From Leisingera daeponensis (GTDB lineage: Bacteria; Pseudomonadota; Alphaproteobacteria; Rhodobacterales; Rhodobacteraceae): a stretch of DNA of 64,000 nucleotides. Below, piece by piece: positions 17,386-26,254 of the stretch. Made by a program: the position numbers and the translations under genes. The DNA lies in assembly GCF_019801465.1 (NCBI RefSeq), contig NZ_JAHVJA010000004.1, positions 248,001 through 312,000 on the forward strand, in the 5' to 3' direction. Below the pieces are notes generated by a model. It made no database searches. It saw only the letters and a program-made list of their open reading frames with translations, and had not been told where the DNA came from. Every line of letters starts with the position of its first letter. The first letter of the stretch is position 1.

Positions 17386-17706
17386 TCAGATCGACTCTTC
17401 GATCCAGCTCTGCAGCGCAGCCTTTGGGGCCGCGCCGGCGCGGTTGGAGATCACTTGGCCGTCCTTGAAGATGAACAGCGCCGGGATGCCGCGCACGCCC
17501 ATGGCAGCGGCGGCGTTCGGGTTGCTGTCAACGTCGACCTTGGCAATTTTCACCTTGCCGTCGAATTCCGCGGCCAGCTCTTCCAGAGCCGGGCCGATCT
17601 GCTTACAGGGACCGCACCACTCAGCCCAGAAATCCACCACAACGGGGATATCGGAGTTCTTGACTTCGGCGTCAAAGGTGGCGTCGGTGACGGCTACGGT
17701 GGACAT
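17386..17706 (-). CDS. trxA: Thioredoxin TrxA
   Basis: Thioredoxin is the small cytoplasmic dithiol reductant serving ribonucleotide reductase, MsrA/B and others. The 106-residue product has the active site WCGPC (Cys31, Cys34), VDFWAEWC before it, the buried-Asp segment, and the cis-proline region [12 protein letters not shown] 17706 has GGAGA upstream. It has its own probable promoter and terminator, so it is expressed independently of the upstream addA although it follows it by 62 bases. Confidence 0.98.
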   Translation of the reverse strand: MSTVAVTDATFDAEVKNSDIPVVVDFWAEWCGPCKQIGPALEELAAEFDGKVKIAKVDVDSNPNAAAAMGVRGIPALFIFKDGQVISNRAGAAPKAALQSWIEESI

Positions 17707-17743
17707 ATGCATGTCTCCATGAGTGTGTGGCAACTGGAGTTGG

Positions 17744-17772
17744 AACCTAGGTACGGCTTAAAGGATCGTCAA
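17744..17772 (-). promoter_or_regulatory. Probable sigma-70 promoter of trxA
   Basis: On the minus strand TTGACG (17772-17767), a 17-base spacer and TAGGTT (17749-17744) precede trxA. The -35 box overlaps the last codons of addA. Confidence 0.5.
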
Positions 17773-20700
17773 GGTTCCAGACGCCGCATTAGCGCGGCTG
17801 TCACAAGTTCGTGCGGCAGCGGCATGAGAGTAGCGGAACGGGTCCAAAGCAGCGCGGTCTCGATCGTTCGGCCGGGGTAGATTTGCTGTAGCGCATATGC
17901 ATAGGCACCCATTTGGCGCAGAAGTCCTTCGGGGCACTGCTCCGGGGTCACAGGGAAGGTGGCATTGGATTTGAAATCAACTGCAATAACCTTGTCCGGT
18001 GTGACGATCAAACGGTCGATGATGCCATGCAGCCGGGTTCCAAGCAGATCTGCGGTGATGGGAACTTCCGCCAGCGTGTCGGGATGAAACACATCTGCCA
18101 CGGCGGCATTCTGCAGAACCGCCGAGGCCTCCGCCAGAAGTTCCGCACAGTCGGCCGCCCCTTGCAGCAGGTTCCGTGCCAGCCGCGGCCAGCCTGTTTC
18201 CGGCCTGCCGGGCAAGTGTTCCAGCAGCAGGTGCAGGCGGGTGCCCCGGGCCTTGGCTGCCTCTTCATCGAGCCCCTGATCGCCGGGCAGCGCCTTGGCT
18301 CCACCCAGATCGGAAGGGCTGAGCGCCGGCGCCGGCGCTGCATAGGGTTTGGCCGGGCGGGTGAAGACCTCAGGCAGCTCATGTTTTGGAATTTCATTTG
18401 CCTCAGGAACGACCAGAGGCAGGCCATCCCAATCGCCATGCTGCAGCCGAAGGCCGGTGCCGCCCTGGGTGTCGAATTCCACCGCACCGCCGTCGTGCAT
18501 TGCATGTTCCGTCAGCCGGTACCAGCTGTCGCCTTGCTCGCCCACTTCGCCGGCGGCAGCGACAATCAGCCATTTTTCCGCCCGGGTCAGAGCCACATAC
18601 AACAGCCGCAGCCGTTCGTTCTGCAGTTTCTCCTGCGCGGCTTCGCGGGCTGCCAGCATGGCGGGTGGCATCTGGTCCTTGGGCAGTTTCCAGACCGGAG
18701 TGCCATCGACCAGCATAATTTCCGCGTCCCGCGGTGCTTGCCGTTTGGCGGTGTCCGGCAGGATCACGATCGGCGCTTCCAAACCCTTGGAGCCATGAAC
18801 CGACATCACCCGGATCATGTTGCCAGCCGCACCCATCTGGCGTTTGATCTCCAGATCATCGGTCTGCATCCAGACCAGGAAGCCGGTGAGGCTGGGCACA
18901 TCTGTGCGCTCATAGGCCAGCGCCTGCGACAGCAGCGCGTTGATACCGTCCTCAGCCTCCGGGCCCAGCCGGCCCAGAAGTTTCTGACGACCACAGTGGC
19001 GGGTCAGAATCCGCTCGATCAAGTCGTAGGGCCGCAGAAAATCTGCATTGGCCCGCAGGTCATTAAGGACCGCCATGGTTTCGGGGTATTCCATTGCCCG
19101 GTTCCGCAAAGCCGGCCAGAGGTACATCGCCTCGCGCCGGTGTGCGAGGTCGAACAGAGCCTGTTCCGTCCAGCCGAACAGCGGCGATTTCAGCGCCTCC
19201 GCCAGAGACAGTGAGTCCTCCGGAAGCGCCAGGAAGCGCAGCAGCGCAGCGATATCCTTGACCGCCAGTTCGGCGCCTACCTTGAGCCGGTCGGCGCCGG
19301 CGATGGGCAGTTCAGCGTTCTTGCAGGCGCGGATGATCTCCGAGAACAGATCGGAGCGGCGCTGCACCAGGATCAGGAAGTCACCGGCCTGCACCGGGCG
19401 GCGCTGAAAGGTACCGCGCTCAGGGCCGTCTTCGGGGATGGTGACGCCGGTTTCGATCATCTGTTTGATCGAACGCGCGATGCGTTCGGCCAGGATCACC
19501 GTGTGGTGGCGGCTGCTGGGTCGGTCGACGGGGCTGGTCCAGTCAGGATCCTCGTCATCCTCGACCTTGCCGACCACCGGCCAAAGATCCACCCGGCCCG
19601 GCAGGTCGGACTTGAAGGCGCGGTGCAGCGCCTCCTTGCGGAAACCTGCGCGCGGGCTGTCGCGGAACACCAGGTCCACCAGTTTCAGGATCGCGGCGGA
19701 GGAGCGGAAGGAGAATTCGAGCGAGGCGTCCTGCAGCCCTGCCCCGGTCTCGGCTAGCCGGTTGCCGAATTCCTGCTGCATCCGGTCAAAGGCATCCGGA
19801 TCGGCACCCTGGAAGGAATAGATCGACTGCTTCTTGTCGCCGACCACGAAGATCGTACGCTCAACGTCCGAGCGCGCCCCCTCGCCGGCCGTAAATTCCT
19901 GCGCCAGCTTCTCGATCACGTCCCACTGCACCGGGCTGGTGTCCTGCGCCTCGTCCACCAGAATGTGGTCGATGCCGCCGTCCAGCCGGTAAAGCACCCA
20001 AGCAGCAACACCCGGATCGTTCAGCAGCTGGCGGGCCTTGAGGATCAGGTCGTCAAAGTCGAGCCAGCCGCGCAGCTGCTTGCGGCGCTCGTATTCCGGC
20101 AGGAAGGCAGCAGCAAAGCGGTGCAGATCATGGCTCTTGCGCGCTGCCGTCAGCGCCAGGCGTTTTGCCCGGGCGTCCTCGACCCGCCGCATCAGCGGTT
20201 CCAGCTGATCCATCAGGGACAAGTGGGATTCGCGCAGTTTCTTGGTTGGGAACTTGTCTATTTTGGCGGTGAACGGTTCCTTGGCGCTGGCACCGGTCAG
20301 AAACACGCTTTCCAACGTGTCCAGATCGGCGAGCGTGGGCTGGGTGATGCCGACGAGCTTGGCCGCTGCCCTCTGATCCGTGGTGCCGCCCTGCCCCAGC
20401 ATGTCACGGGTGTGCTGCAGCAGCTCTTCCTCGCCGCCCAGGAACACCAGGGCCTCCAGCGCGGTCTCGTCAAAGCCTTCGGGCAGCCCGAACAGGTCCA
20501 GCAGCCCGTTCCAGTCCAACGGCTCGCCGAAATCGGCGCGGCGCTGGCAGATGGCAGACGTGAGCGTTTCGAAATCGCTGTCGCTGACATGGCGCGCCAG
20601 GGTATCCACCAGCGGCGCCTCGGCGCCTTGGGCAAGATCCTCCATGATTTCTGCCCGCAGCAACTGGCCCGCGCGGTCATCCATCTCAGAAAACTGCGGG

Positions 20701-21122
20701 CTGACACCGGCCTCCAGCGGGAAGCGGCGCAGCAGCGAGGAGCAAAAGGAGTGGATGGTCTGGATCTTCAGCCCGCCCGGCGTCTCGATCGCGCGGGCAA
20801 ACAGGGTGCGCGCCTTGGCCAGATCCTCTGCAGCGGTGCTGACCTCCCCCAGTTCGGTCAGTGCTGCGATCAGCGCCGGATCACCCAGCATCGCCCATTC
20901 CCCCAGCCGCTTGAACAGCCGGTTCTGCATCTCGCTGGCGGCAGCCTTGGTATAGGTGAGGCAGAGGATGTGCTGCGGCTGCACACCCTTCAGCAGCAGC
21001 CGCGCAACCCGGTCGGTCAGTACCTTGGTCTTTCCGGAGCCTGCGTTGGCGGCCAGCCATGTGGAGGCATCGGGCCGCGCAGCGCGGAACTGCGCCTCTG
21101 AGGCGGCGTCGCGGATGGTCAT
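17769..21122 (-). CDS. addA: Double-strand break repair helicase-nuclease AddA
   Basis: AddA is the UvrD-like helicase and nuclease subunit of AddAB, the alphaproteobacterial counterpart of RecBCD that resects double-strand ends for RecA. The 1117-residue protein has Walker A ANAGSGKT at 25-32, LCLTYTKAAASEMQNR (motif Ia), DEAQDTSPVQW (motif II), VGDKKQSIYSFQGADP (motif III), VMSVHGSKGLEAP, LYVALTRAE (motif VI) and a C-terminal PD-(D/E)XK nuclease with VDFKSN near 1048-1053. I use ATG 21122, which overlaps the addB stop by four bases. Confidence 0.96.
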   Translation of the reverse strand: MTIRDAASEAQFRAARPDASTWLAANAGSGKTKVLTDRVARLLLKGVQPQHILCLTYTKAAASEMQNRLFKRLGEWAMLGDPALIAALTELGEVSTAAEDLAKARTLFARAIETPGGLKIQTIHSFCSSLLRRFPLEAGVSPQFSEMDDRAGQLLRAEIMEDLAQGAEAPLVDTLARHVSDSDFETLTSAICQRRADFGEPLDWNGLLDLFGLPEGFDETALEALVFLGGEEELLQHTRDMLGQGGTTDQRAAAKLVGITQPTLADLDTLESVFLTGASAKEPFTAKIDKFPTKKLRESHLSLMDQLEPLMRRVEDARAKRLALTAARKSHDLHRFAAAFLPEYERRKQLRGWLDFDDLILKARQLLNDPGVAAWVLYRLDGGIDHILVDEAQDTSPVQWDVIEKLAQEFTAGEGARSDVERTIFVVGDKKQSIYSFQGADPDAFDRMQQEFGNRLAETGAGLQDASLEFSFRSSAAILKLVDLVFRDSPRAGFRKEALHRAFKSDLPGRVDLWPVVGKVEDDEDPDWTSPVDRPSSRHHTVILAERIARSIKQMIETGVTIPEDGPERGTFQRRPVQAGDFLILVQRRSDLFSEIIRACKNAELPIAGADRLKVGAELAVKDIAALLRFLALPEDSLSLAEALKSPLFGWTEQALFDLAHRREAMYLWPALRNRAMEYPETMAVLNDLRANADFLRPYDLIERILTRHCGRQKLLGRLGPEAEDGINALLSQALAYERTDVPSLTGFLVWMQTDDLEIKRQMGAAGNMIRVMSVHGSKGLEAPIVILPDTAKRQAPRDAEIMLVDGTPVWKLPKDQMPPAMLAAREAAQEKLQNERLRLLYVALTRAEKWLIVAAAGEVGEQGDSWYRLTEHAMHDGGAVEFDTQGGTGLRLQHGDWDGLPLVVPEANEIPKHELPEVFTRPAKPYAAPAPALSPSDLGGAKALPGDQGLDEEAAKARGTRLHLLLEHLPGRPETGWPRLARNLLQGAADCAELLAEASAVLQNAAVADVFHPDTLAEVPITADLLGTRLHGIIDRLIVTPDKVIAVDFKSNATFPVTPEQCPEGLLRQMGAYAYALQQIYPGRTIETALLWTRSATLMPLPHELVTAALMRRLEP

Positions 21123-24052
21123 GCCAGATCCTCCGGCTGCGGTTCGGCGCTGCGGTCCCATTCGCCGTAGCGCGCCAGGTGGTCGTAATCGCCGGCGATG
21201 TCATCCCGGTGCACCATGCGGCGGCTCGAATAGCCTTGGTTAGGCTCGAAATAGGCTCCGATCAGCGTGCGCAGCTCATCCCAGACCTTTGCGGGCGGCT
21301 CATCCTCCAGCGGTGCGCGCACCTCGCTTAGTTTACTACCCAATCCTATGAACAGGGCACGCGCCACTTCCGCCGGGCCGAGGTCGTCAAAGGCGCCTTC
21401 CTCGGCCATGGCGGCCTCGATCAGCAGCTGTTTTTCGAATTTCTTCTGCTGCGACTCGCTGGGCGGCGTGCCCGTCTTGTAGTCGTAGAGATGCAGGAAG
21501 CCGCGGTCGTCCATGTCGATCCGGTCGGCGCGGCAGGCGATGGTGAAATCCAGCGGGATCAGCCGGGCGCTGCCCTTGGCCTCGAAGGCGACCGGCTTGG
21601 CGCGGGCCTGACGCTCCTGCTCCGCCAAGACGAAGTCGCCGGCAATCTTGCGGATGCGGCTGTGCCACAGGATGCGTGCGACAGGCCAGGGCACGTGGGT
21701 TTCCAGCAGTTCGCGGGTTTTGCCGATCAGCTGCTCCGCCGTCAGCAGGGAAGGGTCTGCCTGGGCTTCCTTGATGAAGTGTTCAAACACCTCATGCACC
21801 ACGATACCGCGCAGCAGGGCGTCTGGCTCCTGCACCAGCGGGTTGAGCGGCCTCAAGCGCAGCACATGTTTGGCATAGATCGCATAGGGGTCGCGGATCA
21901 GCCGCGGAATTTCAGTGATTGTGAGCCGCCGCGGGCGGGCCGCCACCGGCGGGCAGGGGGACGGGCGGGGATATTGTGGGATCGGTGTGGGTTCTTCCAG
22001 CGCTTCCGCCCAGCCGAGCCATTGGCGGCCCTTGGCCCGCATGGTGTCAAGTGCCGCGCGACCGCCCTGTTCCGGCAGGCCGGACAGCAGGTTGGTCAGC
22101 CGGTTCAGCCAGCGGGAGGGAACGGTGTCGGCCTCCTCGGAGCGTTCGGCGCGGGTCAGCCAAACTTCGGGCGCAGCGATAGCCTGCTGGAAGTCATGGG
22201 CCGACAGGCCGATGCGGCGTTCGGGCAGCAACAGCCCCGACTGATTGCGCAGCTGGCGGTTCAGCCAAGGGTCGGGGCTGGCGGCCTCGGGCCAGCTGCC
22301 TTCGTTGAGGCCGCCAAGGATCACCAGGTCGGCACCTTGCACGCGTGCTTCCAGCGTGCCCCATATCATGATTGAGCCATAGGGCGCATCGCGGTCGCGG
22401 ACCTCGCCCTGGCTCAGCAGCGCGCCCAGCAGGTCAGCGAAGTCACGGGCAGTCATGTCGCCGCCATAAGGCGCTTCGGCCTCCAGGTTCTCGATGCAGG
22501 CAAGGGCAGACTGGCCGGCTTTCTTGTCCCAAAGTGTGCCAAAGCCACTGGCTTGGCTGCCCGCAGCAATGCGTTCGGCCAGTTCGCGCAAACGCTGGAC
22601 CCAGTCCGCTAGGGGCAAGGTGCCGGTAATCTCTTGGTCCGCGAAACAGGCGGACAGCCAACCGGTCCAGCCCGGTGTCAGCTCCCGGCCCTTCTCGAAC
22701 CTGGCGAAGGCTTTTGCATCCGGAAAGGGCGGGCCGTTTCGGCGCAGGGATAATTCCAGCTCGCGGGTCTGGCGCAGGTGGTTGCCGCGGTCCGCGCCGT
22801 CGTGGGTGAGCGGGTGTTTCAGCAAGGTCAGCAGGCGGTCGCAGGTCAGTAGTTTGCAGAACAGCCCCGCCACATGGCGCAGGAAGCGGCCCGGCGGCGA
22901 CAGCTGCAACGGCTGGCCGGCCGAGTCGTCGGGCAGGATGTCCCAGCGGTCCAGCGCTGCAGAGACCTGGCGGGTCAGCATCCGGTCCGGGGTGATCAGT
23001 GCCGCGGTCTGCCCGTCTTCCGCCGCCTGGCGCAGGCGCAGCGCGATGGCCAGCGCCTCGGCGCGGGGGCTGGGGGCCTCGATCAGGGTGACGTTTTCAG
23101 TGGCTGTGCCCAAACCGGCCAGCAGCGGGCCTTCGCTCATCCAGGCGTCGGTGACCGGGGCTGGGCGCAAGGCCAGCGAGACCAGCCGGTTGCGCTCTGG
23201 AGAGGCCGGCGGGGTCTCTGTCCAAGGCTGCACGTCGCCCGGTGACAGCTCCAGATCCTTCATCAGCTTGTAGAACCGGTACTGCGGGTGATCCTCCGAG
23301 ATCATCGGATCATCCAGCCCGGACCAGACATGCTCCGGCTGGTCAAAGTCGAAGCCGGGCAGCACCACCGCCCCTTGCGGCAGCCGCGCGATGGCCTGCA
23401 TCAGCATCAGCGTGGTCCCGCGTGAGCCGGTAGAGCCGGCCAGGATCACCGGATGCCGCGGCGGGCTTTCCTGCCATTGGTCAATCAGGTTCAAAACCAC
23501 CTGGCGCTGCCGGGCCTGGGCATCCATCGCGCCCTCATGCAGGCCGGTGAATTCATCGGCGATGCCGATGAAGGCCTGCGCCCGGGCCCAGTGGCCGGAC
23601 ATGTCGGAGACATCAAGCGCGCGGATCGTGTCTGTGTTGACGCCTTCGCCCTGCATTTCGTCGATCAGCGCCGCAAGGCTGTCGGACAGGTCATAGAGTG
23701 AGGCGCGGGAGGCGAGATCGGGCTGGGTGTCCAGCAGTTTCGCAATCAGCTGCGACAGCTCCAGCCGGCGCCGCAGCGGGGGCAGGGCCGGCGGCAGGCC
23801 CTCCAGCGTGGCGCGCTGGGCCAAGTCGGTCAGCAAGAGCATCCGAGGCAGCAGCAGGGCGGGGCTAGCATCAAACAGGTTCCGCACCCGGCGGGCCATG
23901 CGGGAGGTGTTGACGATCAGTTCCGTCCGCGCGAGCGCCTCGGGCGGCAAGCCCTGGCTGCGGCTGCGCAAGCCCTCGACCAGCGCACGGGGGAAATCGA
24001 CGCCGCAAGGCACGGCAAACAGGCGCGGATTGGCGGATGGTTCAAACATCAT
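21119..24052 (-). CDS. addB: Double-strand break repair protein AddB
   Basis: AddB is the second helicase-like, nuclease-bearing subunit of AddAB. The 977-residue product is of alphaproteobacterial type: it has the N-terminal PCGVDFPRALVEGLR, the central VQGADLVILGGLNEGSWP motif, and a C-terminal nuclease domain with LHLYDYKTGTPPSE followed by KQLLIEAAMAE. I see no cysteine cluster around the nuclease, so the iron-sulfur cluster of the Bacillus type appears absent. Its ATG overlaps murU by 11 bases and its stop overlaps addA by four. Confidence 0.94.
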   Translation of the reverse strand: MMFEPSANPRLFAVPCGVDFPRALVEGLRSRSQGLPPEALARTELIVNTSRMARRVRNLFDASPALLLPRMLLLTDLAQRATLEGLPPALPPLRRRLELSQLIAKLLDTQPDLASRASLYDLSDSLAALIDEMQGEGVNTDTIRALDVSDMSGHWARAQAFIGIADEFTGLHEGAMDAQARQRQVVLNLIDQWQESPPRHPVILAGSTGSRGTTLMLMQAIARLPQGAVVLPGFDFDQPEHVWSGLDDPMISEDHPQYRFYKLMKDLELSPGDVQPWTETPPASPERNRLVSLALRPAPVTDAWMSEGPLLAGLGTATENVTLIEAPSPRAEALAIALRLRQAAEDGQTAALITPDRMLTRQVSAALDRWDILPDDSAGQPLQLSPPGRFLRHVAGLFCKLLTCDRLLTLLKHPLTHDGADRGNHLRQTRELELSLRRNGPPFPDAKAFARFEKGRELTPGWTGWLSACFADQEITGTLPLADWVQRLRELAERIAAGSQASGFGTLWDKKAGQSALACIENLEAEAPYGGDMTARDFADLLGALLSQGEVRDRDAPYGSIMIWGTLEARVQGADLVILGGLNEGSWPEAASPDPWLNRQLRNQSGLLLPERRIGLSAHDFQQAIAAPEVWLTRAERSEEADTVPSRWLNRLTNLLSGLPEQGGRAALDTMRAKGRQWLGWAEALEEPTPIPQYPRPSPCPPVAARPRRLTITEIPRLIRDPYAIYAKHVLRLRPLNPLVQEPDALLRGIVVHEVFEHFIKEAQADPSLLTAEQLIGKTRELLETHVPWPVARILWHSRIRKIAGDFVLAEQERQARAKPVAFEAKGSARLIPLDFTIACRADRIDMDDRGFLHLYDYKTGTPPSESQQKKFEKQLLIEAAMAEEGAFDDLGPAEVARALFIGLGSKLSEVRAPLEDEPPAKVWDELRTLIGAYFEPNQGYSSRRMVHRDDIAGDYDHLARYGEWDRSAEPQPEDLA

Positions 24053-24734
24053 CTGCGGCTATCAGGTCCTCGGCCAGTGTGATCCCTTCGGGGTTGCCCA
24101 CATCGCACCAGCGGCCGGGATATTCCAGCGCAAACAGCCGGTCCGCTGCGGCCATCTGGTTCCAGATTACGTTCAGGGAGAAAACCTTGTCTTCAACCTG
24201 GTGCAGCCTTTCAGTTTTCAGGATCTGCACACCGCCATAGACCAAGTCACCGCCGCGGCTGATGCGCCCCTCGGCATCTGCCGTAAAATCGCCACCGCTG
24301 GTGCGGCCAAAGGCACGAGCCAGCGGCACACAGACCAAGAGCGCATCCATGCGCTCCGGATCCCAGGATTCCTGCGCCAGCTGCAGCGGGTTCGGGCCTT
24401 TCCAGATAGCATCGGTGTTCATGGTGAAAACCGGGCCATTCCCCAGCAGAGGCAAAGCCTGGCGTAGCCCGCCGCCGGTGTCGAGTATTTCGGGCGCCTC
24501 GAGGCTGAGGCAAACATTCTCAGGCTCCAATAGGGCTTGTAGCGGCGCCGGTTTGTAATGCAGGTTGGCGGCGATCCGGGCCGGATGGATGGCCTGGGCC
24601 AACTCCAGTGCGTGGGAGATCAGCGGTCGGCCCGCCACCTCAATCATCGGTTTCGGTTTATCTCGGGTCAGCTGCCGCATCCGAGTTCCAAAGCCGGCGG
24701 CAAACAGCATGACTGCATCGGGGGAGCGGTGCAT
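24042..24734 (-). CDS. murU: MurU-like nucleotidyltransferase
   Basis: The 230-residue protein is a sugar-1-phosphate nucleotidyltransferase with the signature LFAAGFGTRMRQLTRDKPKPMIEVAGRPL (about residues 10-38), TMNTDAIW and GRWCDVGNPEG. Beside an AmgK-like kinase, the likely role is N-acetylmuramate-1-phosphate uridylyltransferase, which makes UDP-MurNAc in the cell-wall recycling bypass that avoids de novo MurA (and so fosfomycin). The assignment rests on family and neighbourhood; specificity is inferred. The start overlaps the upstream stop by one base. Confidence 0.86.
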   Translation of the reverse strand: MHRSPDAVMLFAAGFGTRMRQLTRDKPKPMIEVAGRPLISHALELAQAIHPARIAANLHYKPAPLQALLEPENVCLSLEAPEILDTGGGLRQALPLLGNGPVFTMNTDAIWKGPNPLQLAQESWDPERMDALLVCVPLARAFGRTSGGDFTADAEGRISRGGDLVYGGVQILKTERLHQVEDKVFSLNVIWNQMAAADRLFALEYPGRWCDVGNPEGITLAEDLIAADDV

Positions 24735-25732
24735 CAGGGCCTCAGCTTGTCGAGGTTTTCCGGGGTGGGCGCCGGAAGGCTTTCGCGCAGCAGACCGGCC
24801 ACCGGGGCCAGCGCTGGGTGCTCGAGTCCGCGAATGAAATGGTCCCAGACCCGCGGAATCAGATCCACGTAATGGGGTTTGCCGTTTTCCATGCTGAGGC
24901 GGGCAAAGACCCCGAGGATGCGCAAGTTCCGCTGCACACCCAATACGGTATAGGCGGTGCGGAAACCTGATTGGTCCACCTCCGCCGCCGCGATGTAGCG
25001 GTTGATCATCTGCATTTCGATGCTGGCGGGCACATCGCGCCGGGCGTCCTGCAAGAGCGACACTAGATCATAGGCCGGGTGGCCGGCGCGGGCGTCCTGG
25101 AAATCCAACAGGCCAACACGGGCAACGCCCTCGCGGTCTGGCAGCCATAGAAGGTTTTCGGCATGGTAGTCGCGCTGAACGAGAACGGGCTCGCCAGTGA
25201 CAGTTTCGCGCAGAACGTCCTCGAATTGATTCTCGAAGCGGGTCCGGAGGTTTGAATCGTGACTGCCGAGGATACCTGTGCGGTACTTCGAAAGTGCCAG
25301 ACCGGCCATTTCAGCCATCAGCCGCGGACCATATGGCTCCAGATCCGGTATCGGTGCTTGGTGCAATACCAACAGGGCGTCGGTTGCCGCTTCATAAATG
25401 TTCTTTTCCAGCGACGGTTCACGCAGGACGACCCGGGCGTACAGGTCGTCGCCCAGATCCTCCAGCAACAGGAAGCCTTGTTCAACATCTTCGGCAAGAA
25501 TCTCCGGGGCACTGAGGCCCTGGTCGCGCAAGTACCGGGCGACGTGGATGAACGGGCGGACGTCTTCGCCCTTTTCCGGCGGGGCGTCCATCAGCACCAC
25601 GGTTTCGCCGCCGTCACCGGTCAGCCGCTCATAGCGGCGGTTGGAGGCGTCACCGGCCAGCGGGTCGCGCTTCCAGGCGGCATAAGGTGTCGCGGACAAA
25701 AAGTCGTCGCAAAGGGTATCGCGGTCATTCAT
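24734..25732 (-). CDS. amgK: AmgK-like N-acetylmuramate/N-acetylglucosamine kinase
   Basis: This 332-residue aminoglycoside-phosphotransferase-fold kinase has GDASNRRYERL (nucleotide loop), LLLEDLGDDLY, the catalytic loop VQRDYHAENLL and metal-binding LLDFQDARAGHPAYDLVSLL. Adjacent to a MurU-like gene, it most likely phosphorylates recycled MurNAc and GlcNAc at C1. ATG 25732 overlaps the tsaE stop by four bases; an upstream ATG in frame adds ten residues inside tsaE and is less likely. Confidence 0.87.
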   Translation of the reverse strand: MNDRDTLCDDFLSATPYAAWKRDPLAGDASNRRYERLTGDGGETVVLMDAPPEKGEDVRPFIHVARYLRDQGLSAPEILAEDVEQGFLLLEDLGDDLYARVVLREPSLEKNIYEAATDALLVLHQAPIPDLEPYGPRLMAEMAGLALSKYRTGILGSHDSNLRTRFENQFEDVLRETVTGEPVLVQRDYHAENLLWLPDREGVARVGLLDFQDARAGHPAYDLVSLLQDARRDVPASIEMQMINRYIAAAEVDQSGFRTAYTVLGVQRNLRILGVFARLSMENGKPHYVDLIPRVWDHFIRGLEHPALAPVAGLLRESLPAPTPENLDKLRP

Positions 25733-26205
25733 GCGCAGATGCGCTCCATCAGGGGCTGCCATTTCGGATCGCTCCAGCGGAGCGTCAGATGGCGGCGGTC
25801 TTCATGTTCGGGGTCCAGCGCCAGCGTCAGGTGCAGGGCGTGGGGAGGTGTCAGATCGGCCAGCCGGTCTGGCCATTCAACCAGGCAGATCGCGGATTCA
25901 AACGCCTCGGTCAGGCCCAGTTCCTCCAGTTCCTCCAGGGAAGACAACCGGTAGAGGTCGGTGTGCCAAAGTTCGCCGGCGGGCACATCATAGGTTTGCA
26001 CCAGCGTGAATGTGGGGGAGGGGACATCCTCCGGGAGATCCATCAGAGACTGGATCAGATGCCGGGCAAAATGGGTTTTCCCTGCCCCGATCACCCCTTC
26101 CAGCAACAGGCAATCGCCGGGGCTCAGAGCGCCGGCGATTCGGACGGCCATCTGGGCCGTTTCTTCGGGTGAGTTCAGCGTGCAGGCCGCATTATTTGTC
26201 GTCAT
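25729..26205 (-). CDS. tsaE: tRNA threonylcarbamoyladenosine biosynthesis ATPase TsaE
   Basis: TsaE is the small ATPase needed with TsaB and TsaD for t6A37 modification of ANN-decoding tRNAs. The 158-residue protein has Walker A GVIGAGKT at 37-44, SPTFTLVQTY, LWHTDLYRL and the C-terminal VEWPDRL. Start ATG 26205 has only a weak ribosome site but gives the standard N-terminus. It heads the tightly overlapped chain tsaE-amgK-murU-addB-addA; its partner tsaD lies at 36-37 kb. Confidence 0.95.
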   Translation of the reverse strand: MTTNNAACTLNSPEETAQMAVRIAGALSPGDCLLLEGVIGAGKTHFARHLIQSLMDLPEDVPSPTFTLVQTYDVPAGELWHTDLYRLSSLEELEELGLTEAFESAICLVEWPDRLADLTPPHALHLTLALDPEHEDRRHLTLRWSDPKWQPLMERICA

Positions 26206-26254
26206 GGCGGTACAATGGCTTCGCCGACGGGAGGCTGCAAGCTGGTTTAAAGGG

